Below, one piece after another: positions 1-7,957 of a stretch of 64,000 bases of DNA (position 1 is its first letter; the number at the start of each line of letters is the position of its first letter). The notes beneath the pieces were generated by a model. The model searched no databases, was not told where the DNA came from, and was given only the letters and a program-made list of their open reading frames with translations. The DNA lies in assembly GCA_903789665.1 (NCBI GenBank), contig CAIFEX010000019.1:1-64000 (forward strand), in the 5' to 3' direction. Position numbers and translations under genes: made by a program. The stretch is from an uncultured Clostridium sp. (GTDB taxonomy: Bacteria; Bacillota; Clostridia; Clostridiales; Clostridiaceae).

Positions 1-53
1 AAACTTCTTCCCATCATCAATTCATTTTTATCAGTGAGTTTCGCAATTACCTA

Positions 54-416
54 TTACTTATTCATCATTTTTATAGCTTGATCCGCAGTTATCTCTCCCC
101 TGTCCAGCATATCCACTATCCTTTTCTTGTCAGCCTTTGAATTTTGAGATACATTGTATCCCAGGGCAGATATTAACTCATCCAATTTTGATCTCACTGT
201 GGGATAGGATATGCCAAGTTCTTTTTCCACATCTTTTATATTTCCTCTGTTCTTTAAAAATATCTCTATAAATTTAAGCTGATCTTTTGTAAGATATTCA
301 AATTTAGACATTTCAAAATCATTTTCAATTACAGTGCCGCATTTAGGGCAGTGAAGTTTTGAAATCAAAAGTCTTGCCCCACATACCGGACATTTTCCAA
401 TTACTTTATATGTCAA
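54..416 (-). CDS. DUF2089-family zinc-ribbon/HTH protein
   Basis: A 120-residue protein opens with a zinc ribbon (CPVCG near residue 9 and CPKCG near 23, four cysteines in two CxxC pairs) followed by a helix-turn-helix-like segment around residues 45-85 (LTKDQLKFIEIFLKNRGN, then a sigma-like recognition part). The C-terminus ends in a short helix rich in Asp and Lys. This layout is that of the DUF2089 family, taken to be small DNA-binding regulators often sitting in front of membrane or envelope-stress genes. The start is TTG, chosen because a GAAGGTGA ribosome site lies about five bases upstream. The gene would read out of the left edge, where only about 50 bases of the next gene's start region are present. 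The regulatory role is inferred from the family and not shown here. Confidence 0.75.
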   Translation of the reverse strand: MTYKVIGKCPVCGARLLISKLHCPKCGTVIENDFEMSKFEYLTKDQLKFIEIFLKNRGNIKDVEKELGISYPTVRSKLDELISALGYNVSQNSKADKKRIVDMLDRGEITADQAIKMMNK

Positions 417-580
417 ATAATCACCTTCTCTTTTTTATGAACACAGTATATCATGAATCATTAATATATTCAATATAAATATTTATTTTTTTAATTAATA
501 TTTATATATAAATTACTATATTTAATTATTATATAAATAATATTAAGTTTACTGTAAAGTTAATTATATAACGGAACAAT

Positions 581-623
581 AAAAAGTCTTCTACGAAATT
601 AATTTTTTCATAGAAGACTTTTT
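581..623 (-). terminator. Intrinsic terminator (bidirectional)
   Basis: A 13-base stem (AAAAAGTCTTCTA at 581-593 with its complement at 611-623) is flanked by A and T runs on both sides. It lies downstream of the substrate-binding protein gene on the minus strand and separates it from the DUF2089 gene. The rest of 417-693 is very AT-rich and shows nothing else that I can name. Confidence 0.8.
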
Positions 624-693
624 ATACAATACGCAATTAATATAATTTTATGCTGTTGGATTCAATATATATTTTCAAAGAATATTTAAAAAA

Positions 694-1803
694 TTATTTT
701 AATATTATCTTTCTAAACCCTCCAAAATTATTTGCCATCTGGGAATATACCCCTTTTCCAAGAAGAAATTTATAGATTTCATCAGCCTTTTTTATAGGAT
801 CAATATCTTTAAATTTTTCGGGATAGATAACCTTTCCAAGGTAATAGGCATCCGCCATAGCAGTTTCAATATTTGTAGTATAGAAATTATAGGGCATCTG
901 TGAATATACTTCACCATTTTTAACTGCTGAAAGATTATTATAATAGTCAGGATTTTTTTTACAGTCTTCCTGAGTCATCTGAAATCCTCCCTCATCTATA
1001 AAAATCTTATCCGGATCCCATTTTAGGAGTTTCTCTTTATCTATCATAACTGTACCAGTCTTTCCCGTTTCATCCACTACATTTTTCCCGTTTACAGCCT
1101 TGAGCAGAGAATAATTCCCCTGAGTACTTTCAATGCCATGCGTGCCTTTCATGCCCAAAGCTCCGACATATATACTTGGCTTTTTACTTTCAGGGATATC
1201 TTTAGTTCTCTTGTCCAGATCATCTTTACAGTTTTTCATATAATCAATTACTTTTTGTGCCCTGCTCTCATTGCCAGTGACTTTCCCAATAATTTTCAAA
1301 GAAGTGTACATATCAGGATCAAATGTGGATTGTTTACCATAGCTCAAAACAACGACAGGTATGTTGGTTTTGGACTGCAGTTCATCTGCAGAAGACTTAT
1401 CTGAAGCATATGTATCGAAAATGACATCCGGTTTAACTGAAAGTATTTTTTCGGCATCCGGTGAATTATTAGGTCCTCCCTGACCTATAGTTGTAAGTTT
1501 TGCAATATTGGGATTCACCATCATATAAGGCTTTCCCACAGTGCTGCCTTTCTCAGTCTGTTCTACACCCACTAACTTTTTTGAACCATTTATATAACAA
1601 TAAAGTCTCAATGCCCCTGGTCCAATAGCTACAACTTTATCAATTCTTTTATTTAATGTAATCTTTCTTTCCAATAAGTCTGTTATAATTATATTTTTAG
1701 ATTTTGAATTTGAAGTTTTTTCGTATTTAGGTGAACAGCCTCCAATCAAAAGTGCAAAAATAAATATTCCTACAAATAATAGACTTAAAAATTTTTTATG
1801 CAC
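694..1803 (-). CDS. TroA/FecB-type ABC substrate-binding lipoprotein
   Basis: A 369-residue lipoprotein with a signal peptide and lipobox (LLIGGC, Cys near residue 23), then a TroA-superfamily periplasmic-binding fold: an N-terminal lobe with RKITLNKRIDKVVAIGPG and a central KPDVIFDTY segment. It would present a metal or metal complex to the FecCD permease encoded just upstream. Transcription order on the minus strand is fmdE, permease, ATPase, binding protein. The family covers siderophores, cobalamin, heme and also molybdate/tungstate (MolA of Haemophilus). The co-located fmdE and modD remnant make an oxyanion of Mo or W plausible, but that is inference. The start is GTG, preceded by GGAGGAAAT about nine bases away. 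It carries no obvious heme or cobalamin signature. Confidence 0.8.
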   Translation of the reverse strand: MHKKFLSLLFVGIFIFALLIGGCSPKYEKTSNSKSKNIIITDLLERKITLNKRIDKVVAIGPGALRLYCYINGSKKLVGVEQTEKGSTVGKPYMMVNPNIAKLTTIGQGGPNNSPDAEKILSVKPDVIFDTYASDKSSADELQSKTNIPVVVLSYGKQSTFDPDMYTSLKIIGKVTGNESRAQKVIDYMKNCKDDLDKRTKDIPESKKPSIYVGALGMKGTHGIESTQGNYSLLKAVNGKNVVDETGKTGTVMIDKEKLLKWDPDKIFIDEGGFQMTQEDCKKNPDYYNNLSAVKNGEVYSQMPYNFYTTNIETAMADAYYLGKVIYPEKFKDIDPIKKADEIYKFLLGKGVYSQMANNFGGFRKIILK

Positions 1804-1847
1804 AATTATTTCCTCCCTCCATTTAACGTACCTCTTATGAGAATAAC

Positions 1848-2600
1848 TTACAGCGGTATAATTACCGGAATATTCTTATAATTTTTTACAGCTACTGGAA
1901 CAGAATAAACTCTTTCAATATTCTCAGGAGTCATTATTTCCCTTCCGCCTGCGGCAAAAATTGTACCATCTTTCAGCATGATAAATTTATCCGCAAACCT
2001 TATGGCGAGATTTAAATCATGAACTATCATTACAGCAGCAATTCCCTGAGTTTTAACTATCCTATTGATGATTTTTATCACTTCAAGCTGATTTTTCAAA
2101 TCCAGATTACTTGTAGGCTCATCTAAAAGAAGTATCTCAGGTTTTTGGGCAATAGCCCTTGCAATAACAACTTTTTGCAGTTCTCCACCGCTTAGCTCAT
2201 CTAAAAATCTTAAAGAATAATCTTCAAGCTCCAGAGCTTCAATGGCCATATTAGCTATTGAAATATCTTCTTTTGAAGCATTCCATTTAATGTAGGGTTT
2301 CCTTCCCAAAAGTACGGAATCAAAAACAGTGGTTCTTACACTTGTTTGCTGCTGTGAAACATAACCAACCCTCTGAGCAAGTTTTATAGGGCTGAGTTTA
2401 AAGATTTCATTTTTTTCAATTAATGCAGTGCCGTATTGTGCCTTCAATATACGATCTATACATTTAAGAAGAGTGGATTTTCCTGCTCCATTTGTACCCA
2501 GGAGTGCGGCACATTCTCCTTTTTCCACCGAAAAATTAATGTCTTTTAAGACAGATCTGCTTGTATATTTAAATGCAAGTCCCCTTACAGATAAAATCAT
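1848..2600 (-). CDS. FecE-type ABC transporter ATPase
   Basis: A 250-residue ATP-binding subunit of an iron-complex-type importer. Walker A is GTNGAGKST (near residue 36), the signature is LSGGELQK (near 136), Walker B is ILLLDEPTS, and the switch His is in MIVHD. It energises the permease, whose stop codon overlaps this start in an ATGA arrangement, so the two are translationally coupled. The binding protein follows 44 bases downstream. Length and motifs are normal for FecE/BtuD/MolC proteins; the motifs alone do not give the substrate. Confidence 0.88.
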   Translation of the reverse strand: MILSVRGLAFKYTSRSVLKDINFSVEKGECAALLGTNGAGKSTLLKCIDRILKAQYGTALIEKNEIFKLSPIKLAQRVGYVSQQQTSVRTTVFDSVLLGRKPYIKWNASKEDISIANMAIEALELEDYSLRFLDELSGGELQKVVIARAIAQKPEILLLDEPTSNLDLKNQLEVIKIINRIVKTQGIAAVMIVHDLNLAIRFADKFIMLKDGTIFAAGGREIMTPENIERVYSVPVAVKNYKNIPVIIPL

Positions 2601-3664
2601 TTTTTCCTATACCCCCTCATGAGCAGATATAAAAACATAGGTGCTCCCATAAAAGATGTAATAGCTCCAACAGGAAGAATTATAGGTGAAACTATGCTTC
2701 TTGCAAATGTGTCAGAAACGAGAAGTAAAAGTGAACCCATAAGTGCGGATGCTGGAATCAAGAAACGATGATCCCCTCCAATAATCCTTCTCATTATCTG
2801 AGGCCCTATAAGCCCTATAAATCCTATAATACCAAGAAATGAAACTGCTGCCGCAGTGATTAAAGAAGAAGCAAACATTCCCCCAAATCGTATTCTCTCA
2901 ACACTTACTCCTAGACTTTTTGCAGCCTCCTCCCCATTGTCCATAGCATTATAATCCCATTGTCTAACAGCAAAATAAATCATCGATACCCCTATAATAA
3001 CTGCCATTATAATTATTTCCTTCCAAGAAGCACGTCCAAGATCACCAAATGTCCAGAATACAACAGCTGCTACCTGAACATCCTGGGCAAAATACTGAAT
3101 AAGCGTAATACCTGCAGAAAAAAGAGATCCTATAGCTATCCCCGCAAGTAATATAGCCTCTGGAGAAAGGGATCTAAGTCTCGCAATCATTAAAATAATG
3201 ACAGCAGCTATCATAGAAAAGGAAAATGCGCAAATAGTAACTATATACGGATTATCTATAAGCACTGCATCAGCACCTGTACTTTTAACACTTCCTGCAC
3301 CAAATATTATAATAGCAACATTTGCACCAAAAGCCGCAGCATTTGATATTCCTAAAGTTGATGGTGATGCAAGAGGATTTCTCAGATTACTCTGCATTAC
3401 ACATCCTGCAGCAGACAGTCCTGCACCTGCTATAATGGCAGCAAGGACTCTTGGAAGCCGTATATTCCAGATTACAAGATTTGATAACCCACTTCCCTTT
3501 TGAAAAATTCCCATTAAAACCTGGTAGGGTTTAATAGCCGATGAGCCGGCACATATTGAAAATAGAGAAAATATTATAATTAACAACAGAATAACTAAGA
3601 TTATAATTCTTTTTCTTGTTGTATATCTTTCATAGTTTATGCACATTTCCTCTTTCAATTTCAT
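2597..3664 (-). CDS. FecCD-family ABC permease
   Basis: A 355-residue polytopic permease with about ten hydrophobic segments. It has the FecCD hallmarks RLPRVLAAIIAGAGLSAAG near the N-terminus and GFIGLIGPQIMRRIIGGDHR near residue 285, the loop that contacts the ATPase. I start at the ATG at 3664, preceded by AAAGGG; a TTG lies one codon earlier. It imports the ligand delivered by the lipoprotein gene of the same operon. The gene lies 29 bases after fmdE in the direction of transcription, so FmdE, permease, ATPase and binding protein probably form one transcript. Confidence 0.87.
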   Translation of the reverse strand: MKLKEEMCINYERYTTRKRIIILVILLLIIIFSLFSICAGSSAIKPYQVLMGIFQKGSGLSNLVIWNIRLPRVLAAIIAGAGLSAAGCVMQSNLRNPLASPSTLGISNAAAFGANVAIIIFGAGSVKSTGADAVLIDNPYIVTICAFSFSMIAAVIILMIARLRSLSPEAILLAGIAIGSLFSAGITLIQYFAQDVQVAAVVFWTFGDLGRASWKEIIIMAVIIGVSMIYFAVRQWDYNAMDNGEEAAKSLGVSVERIRFGGMFASSLITAAAVSFLGIIGFIGLIGPQIMRRIIGGDHRFLIPASALMGSLLLLVSDTFARSIVSPIILPVGAITSFMGAPMFLYLLMRGYRKK

Positions 3665-3693
3665 CAATCCCTTTATTTATTTGATACATCATC

Positions 3694-4221
3694 TTACCAT
3701 CCCCGTGTGTACTCTTCAAAACAATCCAGGCAAAGTTTTTTTCCGTTGCTTATTCTTATTTTATGCTCAGGAACACCTTCTCCACATTGTTCACAAATAA
3801 TCGTATTAAACAACCTTGCATTTTTAGGGGCTTGAAATTTTGGCTTTTTTATATCAAATATTTCTTCTGCCGGTGACTCCAAAATGTACTTCTCTTTTTC
3901 CTCCCTGCTCATTTCACCCTTAATCTGTTTCAAAACAACTCTCATATTATCTCCATTTCCCCTGTTGAAAAATGAAAAAGCCATTTTACCAGTACCTCTG
4001 TACACCAGATTGCCTTTTCCCAAAGTGCATCCTGTTATAACCTGTACTGCATCAACACCGCAGGCATCGTTTTCAGTAACACATACTATTTCTTCATCAG
4101 ATGAAAATTTCAGATTCATCTTTTCTATTGCTGCTTCACAAGCTTTGAATCCTATGGCAAGCCCCGGGCAATCATGTCCATGGAACTCTATGCACTTATT
4201 CCACAATTCTTTTTTATTCAT
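3694..4221 (-). CDS. FmdE-family protein (formylmethanofuran dehydrogenase subunit E-like)
   Basis: A 175-residue protein of the FmdE family (PF02663). It shows the family motif EFHGHDCPGLAIG close to the N-terminus, a conserved CVTENDACGVDAVQ stretch, and a C-terminal zinc finger (CEQCGEGVP, then CLDCFEEY). The FmdE name comes from methanogens, but stand-alone copies in bacteria are common near molybdenum or tungsten genes and have no settled biochemical role. The start at 4221 is chosen because AAGGAGAGA lies upstream; an upstream in-frame ATG at 4269 has no ribosome site. It is the first gene of the transport operon after a terminator-like hairpin at 4415-4457. Confidence 0.8.
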   Translation of the reverse strand: MNKKELWNKCIEFHGHDCPGLAIGFKACEAAIEKMNLKFSSDEEIVCVTENDACGVDAVQVITGCTLGKGNLVYRGTGKMAFSFFNRGNGDNMRVVLKQIKGEMSREEKEKYILESPAEEIFDIKKPKFQAPKNARLFNTIICEQCGEGVPEHKIRISNGKKLCLDCFEEYTRGW

Positions 4222-4414
4222 TGATAATCTCTCCTTTTGAATATATCGTGTACATATAAATGCAAGCAATTTTCAAGCCAAAATGGAAAATATGATTTTA
4301 AAATATATAAATTACTATAAAAATGCTGTGTACAAAGCCAACTCAATCTAAAAATATTTTCTATAACAGCTAAAATTATAGTCAGCAAAAGAGAATTATT
4401 TATCATAATGATAA

Positions 4415-4457
4415 AAAATGGTTTCAAAATGATATATTTTCATTTTGAAACCATTTT
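4415..4457 (-). terminator. Strong hairpin, probable terminator
   Basis: A perfect 17-base stem (4415-4431 with 4441-4457) with a nine-base loop and A/T flanks. It separates the asr operon and its trailing remnants from fmdE, so fmdE probably has its own promoter in 4222-4414, a stretch in which I could not pick a convincing -35/-10 pair. Confidence 0.7.
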
Positions 4458-4489
4458 AACACATATATGATAATATTTTTAGAACTACT

Positions 4490-4591
4490 TTATTTCAGTT
4501 CTTTTACTATTTTTCTTGTCTTTCCTAAATAATCTTCCACACCGTAGACTCCAGTATTTATAACTCCCAACCTTTTATAATTCTGAAGCAT
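4490..4591 (-). CDS. 33-residue open reading frame after the modD remnant
   Basis: A short frame starting MLQNYKRLGV with a GAGGGGAT ribosome site about four bases upstream of its ATG, ending KIVKELK. The good ribosome site and sensible amino-acid mix suggest it was or is translated. I do not recognise the family. It may be a genuine small protein or the truncated start of a larger gene that was lost together with the front of modD. It is followed directly by the terminator hairpin. Confidence 0.35.
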   Translation of the reverse strand: MLQNYKRLGVINTGVYGVEDYLGKTRKIVKELK

Positions 4592-4633
4592 AATATCCCC
4601 TCTTGAGTCTGAACAAACATTATACAACAGGTC

Positions 4634-4828
4634 CTATTTGCACCCTATATCAATAGGTCTTGCATAATAAATGCAAGAAGTAACAATAGCATCAACCCCC
4701 GTCTCAACATAATCTTTAATATTTTTTTCATCAATCCCGCCAGCTGCTAATATAACCATGCCTGGATTAATATTTTTTAAAACGCTTACATTTTTTCTTA
4801 ATTTATCACAGGGGACCTTATCAAACAG
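4634..4828 (-). pseudogene. modD: 3' remnant of modD (NadC-like molybdenum utilisation protein)
   Basis: Sixty-four codons stay open up to a TAG stop and read as the C-terminal end of ModD, a quinolinate-phosphoribosyltransferase-like protein found in molybdate transport operons: FDKVPCDKLRKNV, then ILAAGGIDEKNIKDYVETG, then DAIVTSCIYYARPIDIG. The AAGGI and TG-D-IVTS-Y-A-P-DI pattern is typical of the barrel end. The remaining roughly 200 residues that should precede it are absent: the frame closes where the stop of asrC begins, so asrC and modD share a junction of a few bases. This looks like a deletion or insertion scar that placed the asr operon inside a molybdenum locus. Assignment rests on motif recall, so moderate certainty. 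Confidence 0.65.
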
Positions 4829-5843
4829 TTAAGTGTTTACTCAGCGGCTTCACATGAATGTTGCTCCTGTACTCTGTTTCCGTCCAGTTGATATTCTCGG
4901 CAATAAAAGCTTCCGGATTCAATGTGACACCTTCGATCATGAATTCTTTAAATTTCTCATACCCTGCCCTGTCTATCAGATGGCCGCCGTGAATATAAAC
5001 AGGCTTTCCGCCAAGTACCCATTCTGAAAATCTAGGCCAATTTGCCATTATCGCAAGTACACTTTCTTCAGTCAACCAGTTTGCAAACATCTTTCCCATC
5101 CTAGGATACTGTTTTCCTGTCCTGCCGCCGAGAATTATCTTATAAAAATCTTTGTCCGGTCTGCGCCATGCCCCCGTTGGACATGCAATAACACATTCAC
5201 CGCATCCCACACAGCAGCACGTATCTTTGTCTATTTTACCCTTGTCATTAAGTGACAGCACACGGGTTGCAGCTTTTTCACACTTCCTCACACAGGCCCC
5301 ACAGCCAATACATCGGTTTATATCATAAACAGGCTTTGTACATCCAATTATGCCAAAATCCTGAAAGTGACCTTTCGCACAGTCATTAGGACAACCTGAT
5401 ACCGAAATCTTGATATGATACGGATTGGGATAAATTATCTTCTCCAGTTTTCGCGCTAGTTTCTGTGTGTTTACATTTGCCTTGATACAATGAATTTCTC
5501 CAATACAGGCCATTATATTTCTCGGGGCAATATAAGGGTAACCGTTATCGGTTTTCATATTCACACCGCACATTTCATGCTCTATACTCTTCAAATAAGG
5601 CTGTATATATTCATTTACCGCAGGTATATCTTTTGCTTTTATTCCAGGTGCATTCAAAGTCTGTCTGACACCTAAATGGAAAGAACCATTTCCCCATTTT
5701 TTACACACATATTTTATAACATCGAGCCACTTTGCATCTATGACAGCACCTGGAACTCTAAGCTGAAGCATAAATTCACCAGGTACTTTGGATTGCCTGA
5801 AACAGTTGTTCCTTAATTTTTTTATATTACAATCTTCCACCAT
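4821..5843 (-). CDS. asrC: Anaerobic sulfite reductase subunit C (siroheme)
   Basis: A 340-residue siroheme/[4Fe-4S] subunit that reduces sulfite to sulfide in the cytosol, taking electrons from AsrA and AsrB. The coupled siroheme-cluster cysteines are seen as CIGEIHC near residue 113 and SGCPNDCAKGHFQDFG near 150. A ferredoxin domain follows with CIGCGACVRKC and CVGCGECVIACP (residues about 178-222). Length matches the Salmonella AsrC family. The start ATG at 5843 has TAGGAGGGG upstream, and the gene is 12 bases after asrB. Its 3' end abuts the modD remnant, so the last residues could differ from the ancestral tail. Confidence 0.92.
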   Translation of the reverse strand: MVEDCNIKKLRNNCFRQSKVPGEFMLQLRVPGAVIDAKWLDVIKYVCKKWGNGSFHLGVRQTLNAPGIKAKDIPAVNEYIQPYLKSIEHEMCGVNMKTDNGYPYIAPRNIMACIGEIHCIKANVNTQKLARKLEKIIYPNPYHIKISVSGCPNDCAKGHFQDFGIIGCTKPVYDINRCIGCGACVRKCEKAATRVLSLNDKGKIDKDTCCCVGCGECVIACPTGAWRRPDKDFYKIILGGRTGKQYPRMGKMFANWLTEESVLAIMANWPRFSEWVLGGKPVYIHGGHLIDRAGYEKFKEFMIEGVTLNPEAFIAENINWTETEYRSNIHVKPLSKHLTV

Positions 5844-5855
5844 AATTTTCCCCTC

Positions 5856-6656
5856 CTAATCAACCAGCTTTTTACCTATTGTATAATTGAAAATAGGGCC
5901 ATCTAAACATACATATGTTTCATCGATTCTGCAGTGTCCGCATTTTCCAACGGCACAGGACATTTTTCTCTCAAACGACATCCATATTTTATCTTCAGGT
6001 ACACTATTTACAATCAATTCTTTACCTACAAATCTCATCATTACAGGAGGGCCCACTACAAGACATTCATAATTTCCTTTAAAAGATTCAAATGGAATAT
6101 TCCTTATAAAGTTTGTTACCATTCCAACCTGCCAGCCACTGTACTTTTCATTGTCAAGGGTATAAACCACATGAAAATGTCCAGCTTTTTTCCACTTTTC
6201 AAGCTCATCTTTAAACAGAATACTATTGGAATTTTTAAACCCAAAAATCAGATAAATTTCTTTTGCATAGTCACTCCTATCAAATAACTCGTCTATAAGG
6301 CTCTTTACCGGTGAAACTCCAGTACCCCCAGCAATAACCACAACATTTTTATCTTTGAGTTCTTCAAAAGGCCATCCATTTCCATAACATCCCCTGAGGA
6401 AAATATAGTCCCCTTCCTTCATGGAAAATAATCTATCCGTAACTTTTCCCACTCTTCTTATCGTAAAATCTGCATATCCTTTTCCAAAACCACTTAGAGA
6501 TATGGGTGCCTCGCCAACTTTTGGAATGGAAAGCTGCATAAACTGGCCGTGTTTTACGGGAATATTGTTCTCTATGCGAAAAGTCCATTCAAGCTTTGTT
6601 TGTGGAATTATCTTCAATATCTTATGCGGCTCCGGCCTAACTGGATTGTTAAACAT
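5856..6656 (-). CDS. asrB: Anaerobic sulfite reductase subunit B (FAD/NAD, 2Fe-2S)
   Basis: A 266-residue flavin reductase-like subunit. It has the FAD-binding barrel segment GQFMQLSIPKVGEAPISLSG near residue 37, the NAD(P)-binding VVVIAGGTGVSPV near 106, and a C-terminal 2Fe-2S ligand set MSCAVGKCGHC with a further Cys in YVCLDGP. It oxidises NAD(P)H and passes electrons to AsrA. The start ATG overlaps the last eight bases of asrA and is preceded by GGGAGGAG. The paralogue at 25772-26566 is close in length and motifs. Confidence 0.92.
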   Translation of the reverse strand: MFNNPVRPEPHKILKIIPQTKLEWTFRIENNIPVKHGQFMQLSIPKVGEAPISLSGFGKGYADFTIRRVGKVTDRLFSMKEGDYIFLRGCYGNGWPFEELKDKNVVVIAGGTGVSPVKSLIDELFDRSDYAKEIYLIFGFKNSNSILFKDELEKWKKAGHFHVVYTLDNEKYSGWQVGMVTNFIRNIPFESFKGNYECLVVGPPVMMRFVGKELIVNSVPEDKIWMSFERKMSCAVGKCGHCRIDETYVCLDGPIFNYTIGKKLVD

Positions 6657-7707
6657 CTTTGACTCCTCCCTGTTTTTTTATTTCCTCTACAGCATCATAT
6701 AGCTTGTTCAATGTGGCAGGATAACTTATAAGTTCAGGACATCTTGCAGAACATCTGCCGCAGCCCACACACATAGGACCATCCTTGAATCTTGCATTGT
6801 ATCCGTAAACTTTATGGAGGATTTTATATCTGTATCTTTCAGAAACTTTTTTTCTAAAGGAGCTGCCTCCCGCAACTTTGTCGAAATTTTCAAGCATGCA
6901 TGAAGAACAGGTTCTTCTTCTCTCTCCTACATTTGCATTTTGTGTATACACTATATCTGTGGTTTCAAAACAGGTACATGTACTGCACGCAGTAGTGCAT
7001 GAACCACATCCAATACATCTGTCTTCAAACTCATCCCACATCGGATGATTTTTTATCTTGTTTGCCATATCCAGATCCTCTATTACAGGAAATTTTACTT
7101 TAAGTTTGTTTTCTGCAGGGAATTTGATCTTATAATCAGATGGTTTGTAATTTCGAAAATATTGTTTAAATTCCTCATCCTTTACTTCCACATTATTTAT
7201 ATTTTCACCAAAGGATACAGCAATGGAATACATATCTGTGGTGTTCGTACCCATACTGCAGCAAAAACACCCATCAAATTCATTGGCACATTCCATCAAT
7301 GCAAACTTTACCTTGTCTCTTATTCTTTTGTAAAAATAATCTTCTGTATCACCATTTTTCAGATAAATCTGATCCTGAATTTTTATTGAATTTATGTCAC
7401 ATGCCCTGCCAAACACCAAAATGTCTTTTTTTTCTCTCATTTTGCTTTCCCTGTATTCATCCTCAGTAAAATAAAACAAGGTCTGAGTAATTGGAGTAAG
7501 AACCTCTTTCATAGGGTAAGTCGAACGTTCACTATATTCTATCTCTTCATATCTGTGCACTGGTTTGTATAAAATGGAATCCTGTTTTGCATATCTTCCT
7601 CCTCCACGAATTCGTACCGGAGCATAGATAACATATTTCTGTTCCAATTTAGCAAATAATTCATTCATATCTTCAGCTCTAAGCTGACAGGTATCGGGAA
7701 CCTTCAT
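6649..7707 (-). CDS. asrA: Anaerobic sulfite reductase subunit A (ferredoxin-type)
   Basis: A 352-residue iron-sulfur subunit that wires AsrB to AsrC. Two cluster motifs are visible, CIGCGSCTTACSTCTC (near residue 232) and CVGCGRCSARCP (near 313), the second a ferredoxin-type site. The family is shared with the beta subunit of group 3b hydrogenases and acts as a general electron-transfer partner. It is the first gene of asrABC. The ATG at 7707 has AAAGGGTG upstream. The leader is about 150 bases long and contains an inverted repeat (see regulatory entries); the divergent LysR gene is the likely regulator. Confidence 0.92.
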   Translation of the reverse strand: MKVPDTCQLRAEDMNELFAKLEQKYVIYAPVRIRGGGRYAKQDSILYKPVHRYEEIEYSERSTYPMKEVLTPITQTLFYFTEDEYRESKMREKKDILVFGRACDINSIKIQDQIYLKNGDTEDYFYKRIRDKVKFALMECANEFDGCFCCSMGTNTTDMYSIAVSFGENINNVEVKDEEFKQYFRNYKPSDYKIKFPAENKLKVKFPVIEDLDMANKIKNHPMWDEFEDRCIGCGSCTTACSTCTCFETTDIVYTQNANVGERRRTCSSCMLENFDKVAGGSSFRKKVSERYRYKILHKVYGYNARFKDGPMCVGCGRCSARCPELISYPATLNKLYDAVEEIKKQGGVKDV

Positions 7708-7754
7708 CTTGATTACACCCTTTCTAAATTTTTCATTTTCACAATTTTAAAGAT

Positions 7755-7813
7755 TCAGGTGGAGAAAAGTATTTCCTATAAGCAAACTCCAACTGGAGCT
7801 AAGAATCACCTGA
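7755..7813 (-). promoter_or_regulatory. Structured leader of asrABC
   Basis: Within the transcribed leader of asrA, TCAGGTG at 7755-7761 pairs with CACCTGA at 7807-7813 and encloses a second hairpin CTCC-AACT-GGAG at 7787-7798. This could fold as a closed two-stem RNA element or serve as a DNA operator. It does not match a riboswitch class that I know. Confidence 0.4.
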
Positions 7814-7862
7814 TTTTTCAACTAAATTGTAAAATGGGTATTGGCCAATTCCCTATATAAAA

Positions 7863-7891
7863 ATTATATTCCTTGCCATTTCTTTTGTAAA
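7863..7891 (-). promoter_or_regulatory. Promoter of asrABC
   Basis: On the minus strand a near-consensus TTTACA-N17-TATAAT pair lies here (-35 at 7886-7891, -10 at 7863-7868), giving a start near 7856. A perfect ATTGGCCAAT palindrome sits just downstream at 7840-7849, a possible repressor or LysR site. The divergent LysR promoter must lie in the same 250-base space (for example TTGCCA at 7873-7878). Confidence 0.65.
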
Positions 7892-7957
7892 ATGCTAAAC
7901 TTATTATAATTTCATAGCTTTTTATCTATGTATTTTTATGTAAAAAGGGGGATATCC

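Noticed and set aside
1..53. Start of a further gene on the minus strand
   Set aside because: Only about 50 bases remain and no start codon with a clear ribosome site can be chosen.
1138..1404. Plus-strand open frame opposite the substrate-binding protein gene
   Set aside because: No ribosome site, no recognisable motif, and it lies fully antisense to a clear gene; the same applies to the many other long antisense frames in the window.
7708..7957. SAM or T-box element in the asr leader
   Set aside because: Neither the S-box core nor a T-box sequence is present; the stems do not fit a known class.
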